DNA of 64,000 bases from Siminovitchia acidinfaciens (GCF_003605385.1 NZ_QYTV02000002.1:435412-499411); one strand, 5' to 3'. Counted from the first letter of the stretch, positions 35,506 through 45,644 are shown. Notes: a model not told the origin generated them from the sequence alone. Numbers and translations are program-made.

Positions 35506-35916
35506 TTATTGAACAGGGTCGCCACCAAAAACTTTAGAGGTAAATTCCATGGTTGCCCTCTCGATCGCTAATTGTCTGAATTTTTCTGGTACCACCCAAT
35601 CCTTTGGTTTAAACTCGTCAATAGGTACAACTTCCAAATGATTTGTACCCTCCTCTGCATTTATCTCTTTTACAATTTCAACATATTGCTTGTGATAATC
35701 TTCTTTTAGTTCTTGAGTTAATTCTAAAGGAGTTACTGGCACAGCTTCTTCTTTATCGGCATCAGGTAGAGTCTCAACTTCTACTGCTTGTCTATTAGTT
35801 GCATCTTCCACTAACTCTTCTTTTACCTGTACTTGTTCTTCTGATTCCTTATTTACACTACATCCTGCTAAAGCGATAGCTCCAAGTATAACTCCTAAAT
35901 ACATATATTTTTTCAA
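35506..35916 (-). CDS. hypothetical acidic lipoprotein
   Basis: A 136-aa predicted lipoprotein. The signal peptide KKYMYLGVILGAIALAGC ends in a lipobox (LAGC, lipidated Cys near residue 19). The mature part is rich in Glu and Val (ESEEQVQVKEELVEDATNRQAVEVETLPDADKEEAVP), followed by a more structured tail (YHKQYVEIVKEINAEEGTNHLEVVPIDEFKPKDWVVPEKFRQLA). I favour the TTG at 35916 with GGGGTGTGG upstream; an upstream ATG lacks a site. I recognise no functional family. It is the first gene of the block inserted between rpsD and tyrS. Confidence 0.75.
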   Translation of the reverse strand: MKKYMYLGVILGAIALAGCSVNKESEEQVQVKEELVEDATNRQAVEVETLPDADKEEAVPVTPLELTQELKEDYHKQYVEIVKEINAEEGTNHLEVVPIDEFKPKDWVVPEKFRQLAIERATMEFTSKVFGGDPVQ

Positions 35917-36009
35917 TATCCACACCCCATACAAATTGTTGAATTATTCAAATATTACTTTATAGTATTTAGAATCCCACCGCAATTGTTTAAATAAATG
36001 GAGCCATAC

Positions 36010-36085
36010 ATAAAAAAAGCGCAATCCTATTCTGGAAAAGCGCCCAATTGTTGAAGAATCTAAAATCCTATGTCTTGTTAACAAA
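36010..36085. repeat. dispersed element family C, copy 1
   Basis: AAAAGCGCCC, GAAGAA and TAAAATC occur here in the same order and spacing as in a copy at 37262-37345. It lies between the lipoprotein and VOC genes. The element is short and AT-rich. Confidence 0.45.
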
Positions 36086-36111
36086 CCCAACCGTTGAAGA
36101 GATACTTAACC

Positions 36112-36534
36112 TTATTCTGTAAACTCCCAAGCAGGATTCCAAACTACTTCCCACAAATGTTCGTCTGGATCTTGGAAGTATCCAGAGTATCCTCCCCAAA
36201 AAGTATCATGTGCTGGAACTGTAATAATTGCACCAGCCTTCCTTGCCTGTTCCATTACCATATCGACCTCTTCTTTACTCTCAACATTATGACCAATAGT
36301 AAATTCGGTTGGACTTATTGGTGTTTGGTCTTTACTTGTGTCATGAGCTATATCCTTACGATTCCAAATTGCGAGTTTTAATCCTGTTTGTAAATCAAAA
36401 AATGCAACAGCACCATGCTCGAATTCTTGACCAACTATTCCTATTGTTGGTAGCCCAAGTCCTTCCTTGTAGAATTTCAAAGACCTTTCCAAATCATCTA
36501 CACCCAATGTAATAACTGAAATTCGTGGTTTCAT
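36112..36534 (-). CDS. VOC-family (glyoxalase/bleomycin-resistance fold) protein
   Basis: A 140-aa single-domain VOC protein: N-terminal RISVITLGVDDLERSLKFYKEGLG, a central region with AVAFFDLQTGLKLAIW, and a C-terminal WGGYSGYFQDPDEHLWEVVWNPA whose Glu/His positions are metal ligands in the family. Substrate is unknown; members include lyases, dioxygenases and drug-binding proteins. It is one of several small accessory genes between rpsD and tyrS and appears monocistronic. Confidence 0.85.
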   Translation of the reverse strand: MKPRISVITLGVDDLERSLKFYKEGLGLPTIGIVGQEFEHGAVAFFDLQTGLKLAIWNRKDIAHDTSKDQTPISPTEFTIGHNVESKEEVDMVMEQARKAGAIITVPAHDTFWGGYSGYFQDPDEHLWEVVWNPAWEFTE

Positions 36535-36632
36535 TTATTACCTCCTAACAATTTACTCTTCTTATGAAGAGTAAAATTCTTACTCCAGAAATGCGACCTA
36601 TAGTAGAATAACTATAAAGCTAATTAAGCTTT

Positions 36633-37127
36633 TTAAAAGCTGCGTTTCGCTGGCCAAGCTCCTTGCATTTTACTTAGGAATACAATTTGCCCAATATGGT
36701 ATGCGTCATGCAATGCTAAACTCTTCAGTTCAAGCACTAATGAATTATCTTCTCCTGGAATCTGTCTATACAAATCTTCATGTTCTGATTTTGCTAGTAT
36801 TTTTTCAAGTTCACGATGAACATAAAAGTATTCTTGTTTTGTTTTCTTCCAATTTTCTAACGTCTCTGTTGGTAATTGAAATGTAGAATCATTATTTTCT
36901 GCCTGTGGTTCATTCGCTGTTTCACCAAGAAATCGCATCAGAAATCTCTTTTCATAGAAAAGCAAATGACAAACTAATTCCCAAATGGAATTCATTGCCC
37001 CATCAGCTGGTTTCCAAATTGCCTGTTCAAGAGTAATGTCCTCCAGAACTTTTTCAAGTGGTGGAAACCAATCTTCTTCATCTAAGCAGCTTGCCCATTG
37101 CTGTAACAAAAGTGTCTTTACATCCAT
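36633..37127 (-). CDS. DinB-family four-helix protein
   Basis: A 164-aa DinB/YfiT-like protein. His residues at the family's metal positions are visible in SIWELVCHLLFYEKRFLMR and in SLALHDAYHIGQIVFLSKMQG (the HxxxH of the last helix). Such proteins are metal-dependent transferases, some using bacillithiol, but this one cannot be assigned a substrate. It lies about 100 bases upstream of the VOC gene on the same strand; the gap is too large to assert an operon. Confidence 0.85.
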   Translation of the reverse strand: MDVKTLLLQQWASCLDEEDWFPPLEKVLEDITLEQAIWKPADGAMNSIWELVCHLLFYEKRFLMRFLGETANEPQAENNDSTFQLPTETLENWKKTKQEYFYVHRELEKILAKSEHEDLYRQIPGEDNSLVLELKSLALHDAYHIGQIVFLSKMQGAWPAKRSF

Positions 37128-37765
37128 TTTCTATTCCCTCCAATTTTTCCCTTATATTGATAATCCCTTTGCTCAAAGCTTCATTTGCGGCATGTTGTGC
37201 TGGCATAACTTACAATTTCGAGAATCATCTGATTACCTTCCTTACTCCACAATCTGGCCCTTTTCATAAAGAAAGACGCTTGCCTTATATTAGAAAAGCG
37301 CCCTTTTGCCGAAGAACTATAAATCTTGAGATAAACAAGCCATATCCCTGCATTGAATATCGTTTTCAACAATTTCTTTAGGGTAATGTCTAACAAAAAG
37401 TCCATATCGATACCAACTATTCTTAATCTGCATTTTTGATAAGGAGCCAGTTGCCCCTAGTCTTAAATTTCCAATTCCAATTTCAATTAAGAAAAAGAAG
37501 AACGGTTTCTGTATCTATTAAACCTGGTAATGTAGTTGATAAAAAGAGGATTTTTTTATTTCAACAGTAGTTGAGCTTTTGAATTCTAAAAAAATTTGGG
37601 ACAAGTAAAGGAAAGTCCCCAGCCATCTTTGTTATGAGTTGCGGAACAGATTTTTATAGAGCATGTAGAAATAGTTTTGAATAAGTTAATGCGTTGCTAC
37701 AAGTTTAGCAAAAGCTGAAATTTCCAATTTTCACCTTATTTTTTTATCCATGACTGAAAGGTCAT
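37128..37765. other. AT-rich intergenic stretch with one family C copy
   Basis: About 640 bases with no supported gene. A family C copy (AAAAGCGCCC, GAAGAA, AAATC) lies at about 37262-37345. Overlapping short frames on both strands lack ribosome-binding sites. The base composition is more AT-rich than that of the core genes on either side, as expected for inserted DNA. Confidence 0.6.
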
Positions 37766-37793
37766 AAAAAAAGGGCACAAAAGAGACATGCCC
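37766..37793 (-). terminator. terminator of the SDR gene
   Basis: On the minus strand GGGCA pairs with TGCCC around a loop and is followed by seven T residues, about ten bases past the SDR stop. Confidence 0.65.
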
Positions 37794-37803
37794 GGGCCGT
37801 GAC

Positions 37804-38502
37804 TTAAACCGGCCTCACGGTTATTTCATTGACATTCACATAATCTGGCTGTGTAACTGCGTAAACAACAGCCTTTGCAATATCCTGCGCCTCTAACTTT
37901 TTACGATCAGATGCGCTTCTGCTCAATGGAGTATCCACCATTCCTGGGGAAATATTGGTCACACGGACGCCAGTTCTGGCAAGCTCTTTCTCCAGTCCTG
38001 TTGAAATTGCGCGGACAGCAAATTTCGTTGCGCTGTAAACCGTGCTCATTTTCGTCACTTCCAGACCAGAAACAGAAGCTATATTGACGATATGTCCGCT
38101 CGATTGCTCGAGCATGGAAGGCAGGACAGAGTTGACACCATATAGAACCCCTTTTATATTCACATCAATCATCCGTTCCCACTCATCCACTTTTCCCGAT
38201 TGGACGGTTGCGGATAACATTTGTCCTGCATTGTTGACAAAAATATCAACGCTTCCAAATGTTTCTACAGCTTTCTTTACCAGATCCTCGACCTCTTCCC
38301 TATTAGCCGTATCTGTCTGGACTGCGTGAGCTTTTCCGCCTCCCTCTCCGTTTATTTCCTGTTCCATTTCATTCAGCTTGTCAATCCGGCGGGCAGCCAA
38401 TACGACATTTGCCCCCTCTCCAGCCAACTCTCTTGCAATAGCAGCTCCGATTCCACTGCTAGCCCCTGTGATGACAGCAGTTTTTCCTTGTAATTTTTTC
38501 AT
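37804..38502 (-). CDS. short-chain dehydrogenase/reductase
   Basis: A 232-aa classical SDR oxidoreductase with the cofactor motif [12 protein letters not shown] (residues about 12-23), NNAG near residue 90, a catalytic Ser in NIASVSG and the catalytic YSATK. Arg at the end of beta-2 (LAARRIDKL) suggests NADPH preference. The substrate is unknown. GGAGGAG lies before the ATG. It resembles the YdfG/clavaldehyde-type branch of small SDRs. Confidence 0.9.
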   Translation of the reverse strand: MKKLQGKTAVITGASSGIGAAIARELAGEGANVVLAARRIDKLNEMEQEINGEGGGKAHAVQTDTANREEVEDLVKKAVETFGSVDIFVNNAGQMLSATVQSGKVDEWERMIDVNIKGVLYGVNSVLPSMLEQSSGHIVNIASVSGLEVTKMSTVYSATKFAVRAISTGLEKELARTGVRVTNISPGMVDTPLSRSASDRKKLEAQDIAKAVVYAVTQPDYVNVNEITVRPV

Positions 38503-38586
38503 TTCCAGCTCCTCCTCCTTAACCCTTTGAAAATGAGTGTACCATTGAACAAAGCAGTAATAAAAGATTCAGCATTATCAAACGTA

Positions 38587-38787
38587 TTAATCATCTTTTT
38601 TTGTCTGGATGAATTTCTGTGTAAGCAACCCTGCATTAAAAACTGAAAATATCATAGCGAAATAATACATTATTCGAACTAATAGATATTCGCTATTTCC
38701 GGTAATTTCTATGTAATAAAACGAGCCAATCACAAAGAGAATTGCGGTAATGATCGATAGGACGAATTGTCCCTTCAGCGTTTTCAC
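38587..38787 (-). CDS. small two-helix membrane protein, unknown
   Basis: A 66-aa protein with two hydrophobic segments (FVLSIITAILFVIGSFYYI and VRIMYYFAMIFSVFNAGLL) and a charged tail QKFIQTKKDD, hence probably with both ends on the same side of the membrane. The start is a GTG with GAGGGGTGA seven bases upstream. I recognise no family. It lies upstream of the SDR gene on the same strand. Confidence 0.6.
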   Translation of the reverse strand: MKTLKGQFVLSIITAILFVIGSFYYIEITGNSEYLLVRIMYYFAMIFSVFNAGLLTQKFIQTKKDD

Positions 38788-39053
38788 CTCTTGTCACCCC
38801 TCACCCGCCGCTTCTAACCGGCAATAGCCAATATATAAGTCCGTCTTCCTCCACATTCCCCTTGAAAAATTTTTTCATTCGTCTTCACCCTTATCAGCGC
38901 TTTTATTTACTGATGACGAGTGGAGCATTAGGTTCAATCTATAGTTTACTAGATGCAAAGCTTAAGTTCATATTTTTATGATAATATGATATTTGAAACC
39001 CTCCTAAAGAGAGGGATTTTATTTTAAGTACATCAAAAAGTCGAGGGACACAT

Positions 39054-39971
39054 ATGAGTTCAAATAATTCGGCGCTCGCCTATTCCAGAGTCACCGGCAT
39101 TGCAATGGTGTTGATCGGAGCATCGTTATGGGGAGTTTCAGGAACTGTTGCCCAGTATCTTTTTCATCAGCATGGATTTACAGCAGAGTGGCTTGTCGTC
39201 GTCCGGCTGCTGCTTTCAGGATTGATACTGTTGGGGTTTGCTTATAAAAAGGAAGGCCAACGTATCTGGGCAGTCTGGAAAGTAAAAAAAGATGCTTTGA
39301 GCCTGTTGGCATTCAGTATACTCGGCATGCTTGCAGTCCAATATACATACTTTGCGGCAATCATACACAGCAATGCGGCAACAGCAACGATTCTTCAATA
39401 TTTGGGACCTGTCATCATTACTCTTTATGTAGCGGCCCGCATGAAACGGGTACCAACCTCCAGGGAAGTCGCGGCAGTGATTTTAGCGGTCATAGGTACA
39501 TTCCTGCTTGTTACACAAGGGAATGTTAGCAGCTTGTCCATTTCCGGATGGGCATTGTTTTGGGGGTTAAGCTCGGCTGCCGCTCTGGCATTTTATACTC
39601 TTCAGCCTTATAACCTTTTAAAAGAATGGGGCTCCCTGATCATTGTGGGATGGGGCATGCTAGTCGGAGGCGTTGGTTTCAGCTTTGTCCATCCCCCCTG
39701 GCGGCTAGTCGGCCAATGGTCGCCATCCGCATCGATGGCTGTGGTCTTTATCGTAATTTTTGGAACGCTTATCGCATTCTACTGCTACCTTGAAAGTCTG
39801 AAATACCTCAGTGCTTCGGAAACGAGCCTGCTGGCTTCCGTAGAGCCTCTTTCTGCGGCTTTCACTTCGGTCATCTGGCTCAAAGTAAGCTTTGGAATTC
39901 CGGAATGGTCAGGAACAATTTGTATCCTTGCTACAATCGCTCTTTTATCTTTGAGTAAATCAAGAAACTAA
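39054..39971 (+). CDS. EamA-family transporter
   Basis: A 305-aa membrane protein with ten predicted helices in two EamA (DMT superfamily) halves. Family landmarks include MVLIGASLWGVSGTVAQYLF, SNAATATILQYLGPVIITLY and SASETSLLASVEPLSAAFTSVIWL. It is a probable metabolite exporter of unknown substrate. It is distinct in sequence from the RarD-type paralogue at 25 kb and transcribed alone on the plus strand inside the rpsD-tyrS insertion. Confidence 0.88.
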   Translation: MSSNNSALAYSRVTGIAMVLIGASLWGVSGTVAQYLFHQHGFTAEWLVVVRLLLSGLILLGFAYKKEGQRIWAVWKVKKDALSLLAFSILGMLAVQYTYFAAIIHSNAATATILQYLGPVIITLYVAARMKRVPTSREVAAVILAVIGTFLLVTQGNVSSLSISGWALFWGLSSAAALAFYTLQPYNLLKEWGSLIIVGWGMLVGGVGFSFVHPPWRLVGQWSPSASMAVVFIVIFGTLIAFYCYLESLKYLSASETSLLASVEPLSAAFTSVIWLKVSFGIPEWSGTICILATIALLSLSKSRN

Positions 39972-40011
39972 AAATGTTCTACAGAGGCTGCTGCCTTTTC
40001 GAATGAACGGC

Positions 40012-40037
40012 CCCCTTCATACTTTATAATAAGGGGG
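40012..40037 (+). promoter_or_regulatory. hairpin covering the ribosome-binding site of the PLA2-like gene
   Basis: CCCCCTT and AAGGGGG form a perfect seven-pair stem around a 12-base loop. The 3' arm is the Shine-Dalgarno sequence of the next gene, so folding would hide it. The loop also contains a TATAAT sequence, so part of the region may instead serve as promoter. Confidence 0.45.
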
Positions 40038-40045
40038 TGTTTGTT

Positions 40046-40336
40046 TTGGCTCAAATGCGTCAAAGGAGACGCGGACTTTGCCTGTTTCCCGGTTACAATT
40101 GGTGCGGGCCAGGATGCAGTGGCCCTGGAGGGCCCATCAATGATGTGGATGCTTGCTGCATGAGGCACGATATATGTCTGAAACGCGGAATCCATCCCTG
40201 CATTTGTGATGACAGATTCATTCAATGTCTGCTTACAAAACGTAATCCTAACACTCAAAAAGGAAGAATTGCTGCAATCATGTATATTTTTATGCAGATT
40301 AAAACATCCATCGGTTGCAGGAGTGGTGGATATTAA
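40046..40336 (+). CDS. small phospholipase A2-like protein
   Basis: A 96-aa cysteine-rich basic protein starting at TTG with GGGGGTG six bases upstream. The segment FPGYNWCGPGCSGPGGPINDVDACCMRHDICLKRG holds the phospholipase A2 calcium-loop glycines and the CCxxHDxC catalytic helix with the His-Asp pair. It belongs to the Phospholip_A2_4/parvovirus-VP1-like family occasionally seen in bacilli. There is no signal peptide, so the protein is presumably cytosolic or in the spore; its target is unknown. The reading rests on motif recognition. Confidence 0.78.
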   Translation: MAQMRQRRRGLCLFPGYNWCGPGCSGPGGPINDVDACCMRHDICLKRGIHPCICDDRFIQCLLTKRNPNTQKGRIAAIMYIFMQIKTSIGCRSGGY

Positions 40337-40343
40337 CAGAACA

Positions 40344-40374
40344 AAGCCGGCCTCGTACAGAACGAAACCGGCTT
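40344..40374. terminator. hairpin between the PLA2-like gene and tyrS
   Basis: AAGCCGG pairs with CCGGCTT with modest T runs on both sides. It sits between convergent genes and can serve both. Confidence 0.65.
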
Positions 40375-40385
40375 ATTCCTTATAA

Positions 40386-41669
<1,284 letters not shown>

Positions 41670-41675
41670 TTAAAA

Positions 41676-41925
41676 TAAAAAACGCCCCTTCGTTTAAAAC
41701 GAAGGGACGACTGTTTATCGCGTTACCACCCAACTTGGGAAAAAAATTCCCCACTCAATAAAATAACGGTTCATCACCGTTTGCCGCTACTGCTAATTTT
41801 CACGACAAAAGCTCCCGGAAGTAATTCGCCGAATGCTGTATGTACCGGTTTTCACCAACCACCGGCTCTCTTTTGACAGGGACAGCTTGACTACTGAGTC
41901 CGTTCCTAGCTGATATACGATTATG
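41676..41925 (-). promoter_or_regulatory. tyrosine T-box riboswitch
   Basis: The leader of tyrS shows the T-box sequence (GGGTGGTAACGCG, 41719-41732 on the minus strand) followed by a terminator stem (TCGTCCCTTCG and CGAAGGGGCG, then TTTTTT) at 41676-41710. A UAC tyrosine codon at 41821-41823 lies in GAATTACTTCC, at the usual specifier position on the 3' side of stem I. Uncharged tRNA-Tyr would stabilise the antiterminator. Confidence 0.92.
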
Positions 41926-41931
41926 ACAAAT

Positions 41932-41960
41932 ATTGTAACCATTTAAAATTAGATTGTCAA
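41932..41960 (-). promoter_or_regulatory. sigma-A promoter of tyrS
   Basis: On the minus strand TTGACA and TACAAT are spaced by exactly 17 bases and lead directly into the T-box leader. Confidence 0.9.
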
Positions 41961-41971
41961 ATTCCTAAAGA

Positions 41972-42252
41972 AAAGCGCAATGCGCCTGCCTTACAAGGCG
42001 AATTTTGATGAGGGAGTTCCACAGCCACCACAGCAAAGCCACTGAGTTCAATTTCATCGTGAAAAACTTCTTTGAATAGACTTCATGCAGCTTTGCGACG
42101 AGGGCTTCCTCGAATAGGCTGTGCCGCAGGAGCACAATCATCCTGAATATGCTTCCTTGCGACTTGTGACCGCCGTCGGCAGGCTCATGCAGCGATGTCC
42201 TGTCGCTTCGCCTGCAATAGGACCTCCTGTCCATCGGAACTGGACATGACTT
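41972..42252 (+). repeat. dispersed element family A, long copy A9
   Basis: A copy of about 280 bases between the divergent tyrS and penicillin-binding protein genes. It has the GCGCAATGCGCCTG 5' end, the long module (GCAGCTTTGCGACGAGG, GCCGCAGGAGCACA) and the CTCATGCAG-type 3' module also seen in the copy after nadK2, ending at GGAACTGGACATGAC. The AGGACGTCCT palindrome is mutated to AGGACCTCCT. Confidence 0.82.
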
Positions 42253-42322
42253 ATCCTTGGTTGAGTTGGAGAGATAGTCAAATTTTATACTTTCATTAAC
42301 TGCGAAAAAGGAAACACCCTTA

Positions 42323-42331
42323 TGCTATAAT
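42323..42331 (+). promoter_or_regulatory. extended -10 promoter element of the penicillin-binding protein gene
   Basis: TGCTATAAT is a perfect extended -10 box 27 bases before the start codon. No good -35 box is visible, as is common for extended -10 promoters. Confidence 0.5.
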
Positions 42332-42357
42332 AAGGATGATTTCGGGAGGTATTTTTT

Positions 42358-45318
42358 ATGAATAATTTTTTCAATAAATGGCGCGAACAGGCCAAACAAT
42401 TAACGAAGGAATTGGGCAACAAGGATATTAATAAAAAAGCCAGGATTGCTTATGGAGTCACTTGGAATATTATTCTTTTAACCATTATCCTGCTCTTCTT
42501 AGGTGGGATTTTCGCCGGTGGTGTCGGAGCCGGTTATTTTGCTTCTCTGGTCAAAGATGAAAAAGTCCGCCCTGGCGAAAGTATGAAAAAAGACATTTAT
42601 CAATATGAAGAAACATCAAAGCTTTATTTTGCCAATAATGTCTATCTCGGAAAACTTCAGTCTGATATTGACAGAGAAGAAGTCAAGATCAAGGACATTT
42701 CCGATTACTTGAAAAAAGCTGTCATAGCCACAGAGGATGAATATTTTTATGAGCATGACGGGGTAGTCCCGAAAGCGCTGATGAGGGCCGTTTTTCAGGA
42801 ACTGACAAACTCGGCCGTTCAATCAGGCGGTAGCACATTGACACAACAGCTAATCAAAAACCAAATTTTAACGAATGAAGTTTCTTTTGATCGTAAAGCC
42901 AAGGAGATATTACTAGCATTAAGGCTTGAAAAATTTCTTGAAAAAGATGAAATTTTAGAAGCATATCTGAATGTAACGACATTCGGGCGCAACTCATCAG
43001 GACAAAACGTAGGAGGGGTTCAGGCGGCCGCAACTGGAATATTTGGCGTCGATGTAAAAGACCTGAATCTTCCGCAGGCCGCCTTCATAGCCGGCCTGCC
43101 GCAGAATCCGTTCATGTATACCCCGTTTGCCCAGGGAGGCGGGCTAAAAGAAAAGAACCTGCTTGAACCGGGATTAAAGCGGATGAAAACCGTTCTATAT
43201 AGAATGTATACGGAAGATTACATTACTAAAAAGGAATATGACAAGGCCTTAAAATATGATATTGTGGGCGATTTTATCAAACCGCAGCCAAGACCGTTTG
43301 AGAAGTACCCATACCTTACGGAGGAAATTGAACGAAGAGGCATCGAGGTTTTGACTGAAGTTCTTGCCAAGAAGGACGGCTACAGCAAAAAAGACCTTGA
43401 GAAAAACGGCGGAAGGCTCATGGAAAAGTATGACAAACTCGCCAGACGATATATCAGGCAAAACGGATATCAAATCCACTCAACCATCAATAAAGAGATC
43501 TATGATAAGTTTCAAAAAATAAAAGATGAATATCAAAATTATGGCTACACAAAAGTCAGTCAGGTAAAGAACGAAGAAACAGGTAAAATGGAAGAGAAAA
43601 TAGAACCTGTTCAAATCGGTGCCATTCTTATCGAAAACAAAACCGGGAAGATTTTAAGTTTCGTAGGCGGCCGAGATTATAATCTGAATGCGCAGAACCA
43701 TGCCACCCAGGCGAAACGCCAAAATGGGTCAACGATGAAGCCGTTGCTTGTATATGCACCGGCTATGGAAATGGGCTTGAGTGCTCCCGGTGCTGTCGTG
43801 GCAGATATTCCTATCTCCGTAGGCGGGAAAGCTTTTAGAAACTACAGCGGACGATATTATGGTCTAGTCTCATCCCGGGAAGCTTTGGCCAAATCGCACA
43901 ACGCTTCGGCGATTTATACGTATTTAAAAACGATCGATAAAAAGCCTTATAAGTATTTGGAGAAGATGGGCATTTCCACTTTGACAGAAACTGATAAAAC
44001 CACTTATGCTGCAGCGCTTGGAGGTGTACAAGTCGGGATATCAGTGGAAGAAAACACGAATGCCTTCACCACATTCGCAAACGGCGGGAAATTTGTCGAT
44101 GCTTACATGATCGACAAAATCACAGATGCAGATGGAAAAGTGGTCTACAAGCATAAAGCAAAACCTGTAGATGTCTTCACTCCACAAACTGCTTATTTAA
44201 TGACTGATATGATGAGAGACGTGTTCAGATCCGGGACAGCCGCCGGAGTTCCAGGAATGCTAAAATTCTCTTCCGACTGGGCTGGAAAAACAGGTACGAC
44301 AAATGGGCCGAACGATTCATGGCTGATCGGTTCAAATCCGAATGTAACTTTCGGTACATGGATCGGTTATGACGACCCAGCACCTCTTTCCAGTGACGGA
44401 AGCGAGAGCCGACGAAACTATGGAATATGGGCAAGCTTGCTCAATGGCGCATATGATGTTTCACCGAAATTGATTAAGTCGGACGAAAGGTTTAAAATGC
44501 CCGGTGGAATTGTCAGCCGCTCCTACTGCGCAATATCCGGACTGCTTCCATCAAAAGCATGTTCAAATCTCGGGCTTGTCAAATCGGATATTTATAACGC
44601 GAAGTATGTGCCAACAAAGGTTGATGACAGCTTGGGCAATGGACGGTACGTAACTGCGGGAGGCAGAAAATATATGGCTCTTCCGAACACTCCTGAAGAA
44701 TTTACGAAGCCTGGCGGAATGCTAAGTCCAGAGTTCATTAAGCGGATATCACTTGGAAGATCCATCGATCCATCTTATCTGATCCCGCCAAATGATGAAA
44801 GATGGAAAAATCTGCTCGCTGCAGGTGCCGTCCTTAATGATGACGGGAAAGCGCCAGCAGGAGTCAAGGCATCCGTTTCCGGAGGTAAAATCAGCTGGAG
44901 CGCTTCATCTAGCAATGATGTAGTCGGATACCGAGTTTATTCGGAGTCCGGTAAGAAAATTGCGTCTGTTGTATCTGATGGAACTCTTTCTCACAAAGTA
45001 GGAAGCGGCTCATACTATGTAGTTGCCGTGGATATCGCGGGACGTGAATCAGCTCCTTCCAACAATGTTGGTTCAAAAGAGGAAGAAGAGGAGAAAGAAG
45101 AAGAGACTTCTGAACCAGCTGCTTCCGGCGATCAAAAGGATCAGGAGAAAGAAAAGAAAGAACAGGCTGAAAAGGAAAAAGCCGCAGCAGAGAAAAAGAA
45201 ACAAGAAGAACAAAAGAAAAAAGATGAAGAAGTAAAGAAAAAACAGGAAGAGCAAAAAAAGAAACTAGAAGAGCAAAAGAAAAAACAAGAGGAAGAAAAT
45301 AAGAAAGAGCAAGAGTAG
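42358..45318 (+). CDS. class A penicillin-binding protein, PBP1A type, with FN3 domain
   Basis: A bifunctional cell-wall synthase of 986 aa. After a short cytoplasmic segment comes one membrane helix (residues about 37-65). The GT51 glycosyltransferase follows, with ATEDEYFYEHDGV and QSGGSTLTQQLIKNQ. The transpeptidase has SxxK in GSTMKP (near residue 458), an SxN in SHN and KTG in GKTGTT (near 643). A fibronectin-III-like domain covers about 840-905, and a Lys/Glu/Gln-rich tail of about 80 residues ends the protein. GGGAGG precedes the ATG. The tail is a low-complexity charged helix; its role is unknown. Confidence 0.93.
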   Translation: MNNFFNKWREQAKQLTKELGNKDINKKARIAYGVTWNIILLTIILLFLGGIFAGGVGAGYFASLVKDEKVRPGESMKKDIYQYEETSKLYFANNVYLGKLQSDIDREEVKIKDISDYLKKAVIATEDEYFYEHDGVVPKALMRAVFQELTNSAVQSGGSTLTQQLIKNQILTNEVSFDRKAKEILLALRLEKFLEKDEILEAYLNVTTFGRNSSGQNVGGVQAAATGIFGVDVKDLNLPQAAFIAGLPQNPFMYTPFAQGGGLKEKNLLEPGLKRMKTVLYRMYTEDYITKKEYDKALKYDIVGDFIKPQPRPFEKYPYLTEEIERRGIEVLTEVLAKKDGYSKKDLEKNGGRLMEKYDKLARRYIRQNGYQIHSTINKEIYDKFQKIKDEYQNYGYTKVSQVKNEETGKMEEKIEPVQIGAILIENKTGKILSFVGGRDYNLNAQNHATQAKRQNGSTMKPLLVYAPAMEMGLSAPGAVVADIPISVGGKAFRNYSGRYYGLVSSREALAKSHNASAIYTYLKTIDKKPYKYLEKMGISTLTETDKTTYAAALGGVQVGISVEENTNAFTTFANGGKFVDAYMIDKITDADGKVVYKHKAKPVDVFTPQTAYLMTDMMRDVFRSGTAAGVPGMLKFSSDWAGKTGTTNGPNDSWLIGSNPNVTFGTWIGYDDPAPLSSDGSESRRNYGIWASLLNGAYDVSPKLIKSDERFKMPGGIVSRSYCAISGLLPSKACSNLGLVKSDIYNAKYVPTKVDDSLGNGRYVTAGGRKYMALPNTPEEFTKPGGMLSPEFIKRISLGRSIDPSYLIPPNDERWKNLLAAGAVLNDDGKAPAGVKASVSGGKISWSASSSNDVVGYRVYSESGKKIASVVSDGTLSHKVGSGSYYVVAVDIAGRESAPSNNVGSKEEEEEKEEETSEPAASGDQKDQEKEKKEQAEKEKAAAEKKKQEEQKKKDEEVKKKQEEQKKKLEEQKKKQEEENKKEQE

Positions 45319-45361
45319 GAAGTTAATTAAGACGAGGGATCCCCTCCCTCTTCTTTTCGGT

Positions 45362-45404
45362 ACAAAAGCGCTGGAGACTTTGATAAGTCGGCAGCGCTTT
45401 TTGT
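45362..45404 (+). terminator. terminator of the penicillin-binding protein gene
   Basis: ACAAAAGCGCTG pairs with CAGCGCTTTTTGT around a loop that ends in T residues, about 45 bases past the stop codon. A smaller GAGGG/CCCTC hairpin precedes it. Confidence 0.8.
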
Positions 45405-45606
45405 ATCTAGACAAGACAACTGTCTCCAGACAGTCATGGTCACTGAGTTAAGAGGTCAAAATGTGGGCAGCAATCTAAAGATTGGATCAAGGCGTATCAC
45501 ACTCGGATTAATCGGAGAATCCTTCCACCCATTCCGTGAAATCAGAAGTTTATATAGAAATACCGGAAAATCTTTTGTGGAGTCTAAACTGAACAAATTA
45601 AAGAAA

Positions 45607-45640
45607 AATCCGGACAGGGAAAAATTGGGCCTGTCCGGAT
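45607..45640. terminator. bidirectional terminator after ccpA
   Basis: AATCCGGACAGG pairs perfectly with CCTGTCCGGATT, with T runs on both strands. It lies right at the ccpA stop. The 200 bases between it and the previous terminator hold no supported gene. Confidence 0.85.
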
Positions 45641-45644
45641 TTTT

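Noticed and set aside
37181-37405. Minus-strand frame of 74 codons in the AT-rich gap
   Set aside because: No ribosome-binding site, and it covers a family C repeat.
41965-42234. Minus-strand frame of 89 codons upstream of the penicillin-binding protein gene
   Set aside because: It lies wholly in a family A copy and shares LLRHSLFEEAL with the frame in the copy at 20 kb.
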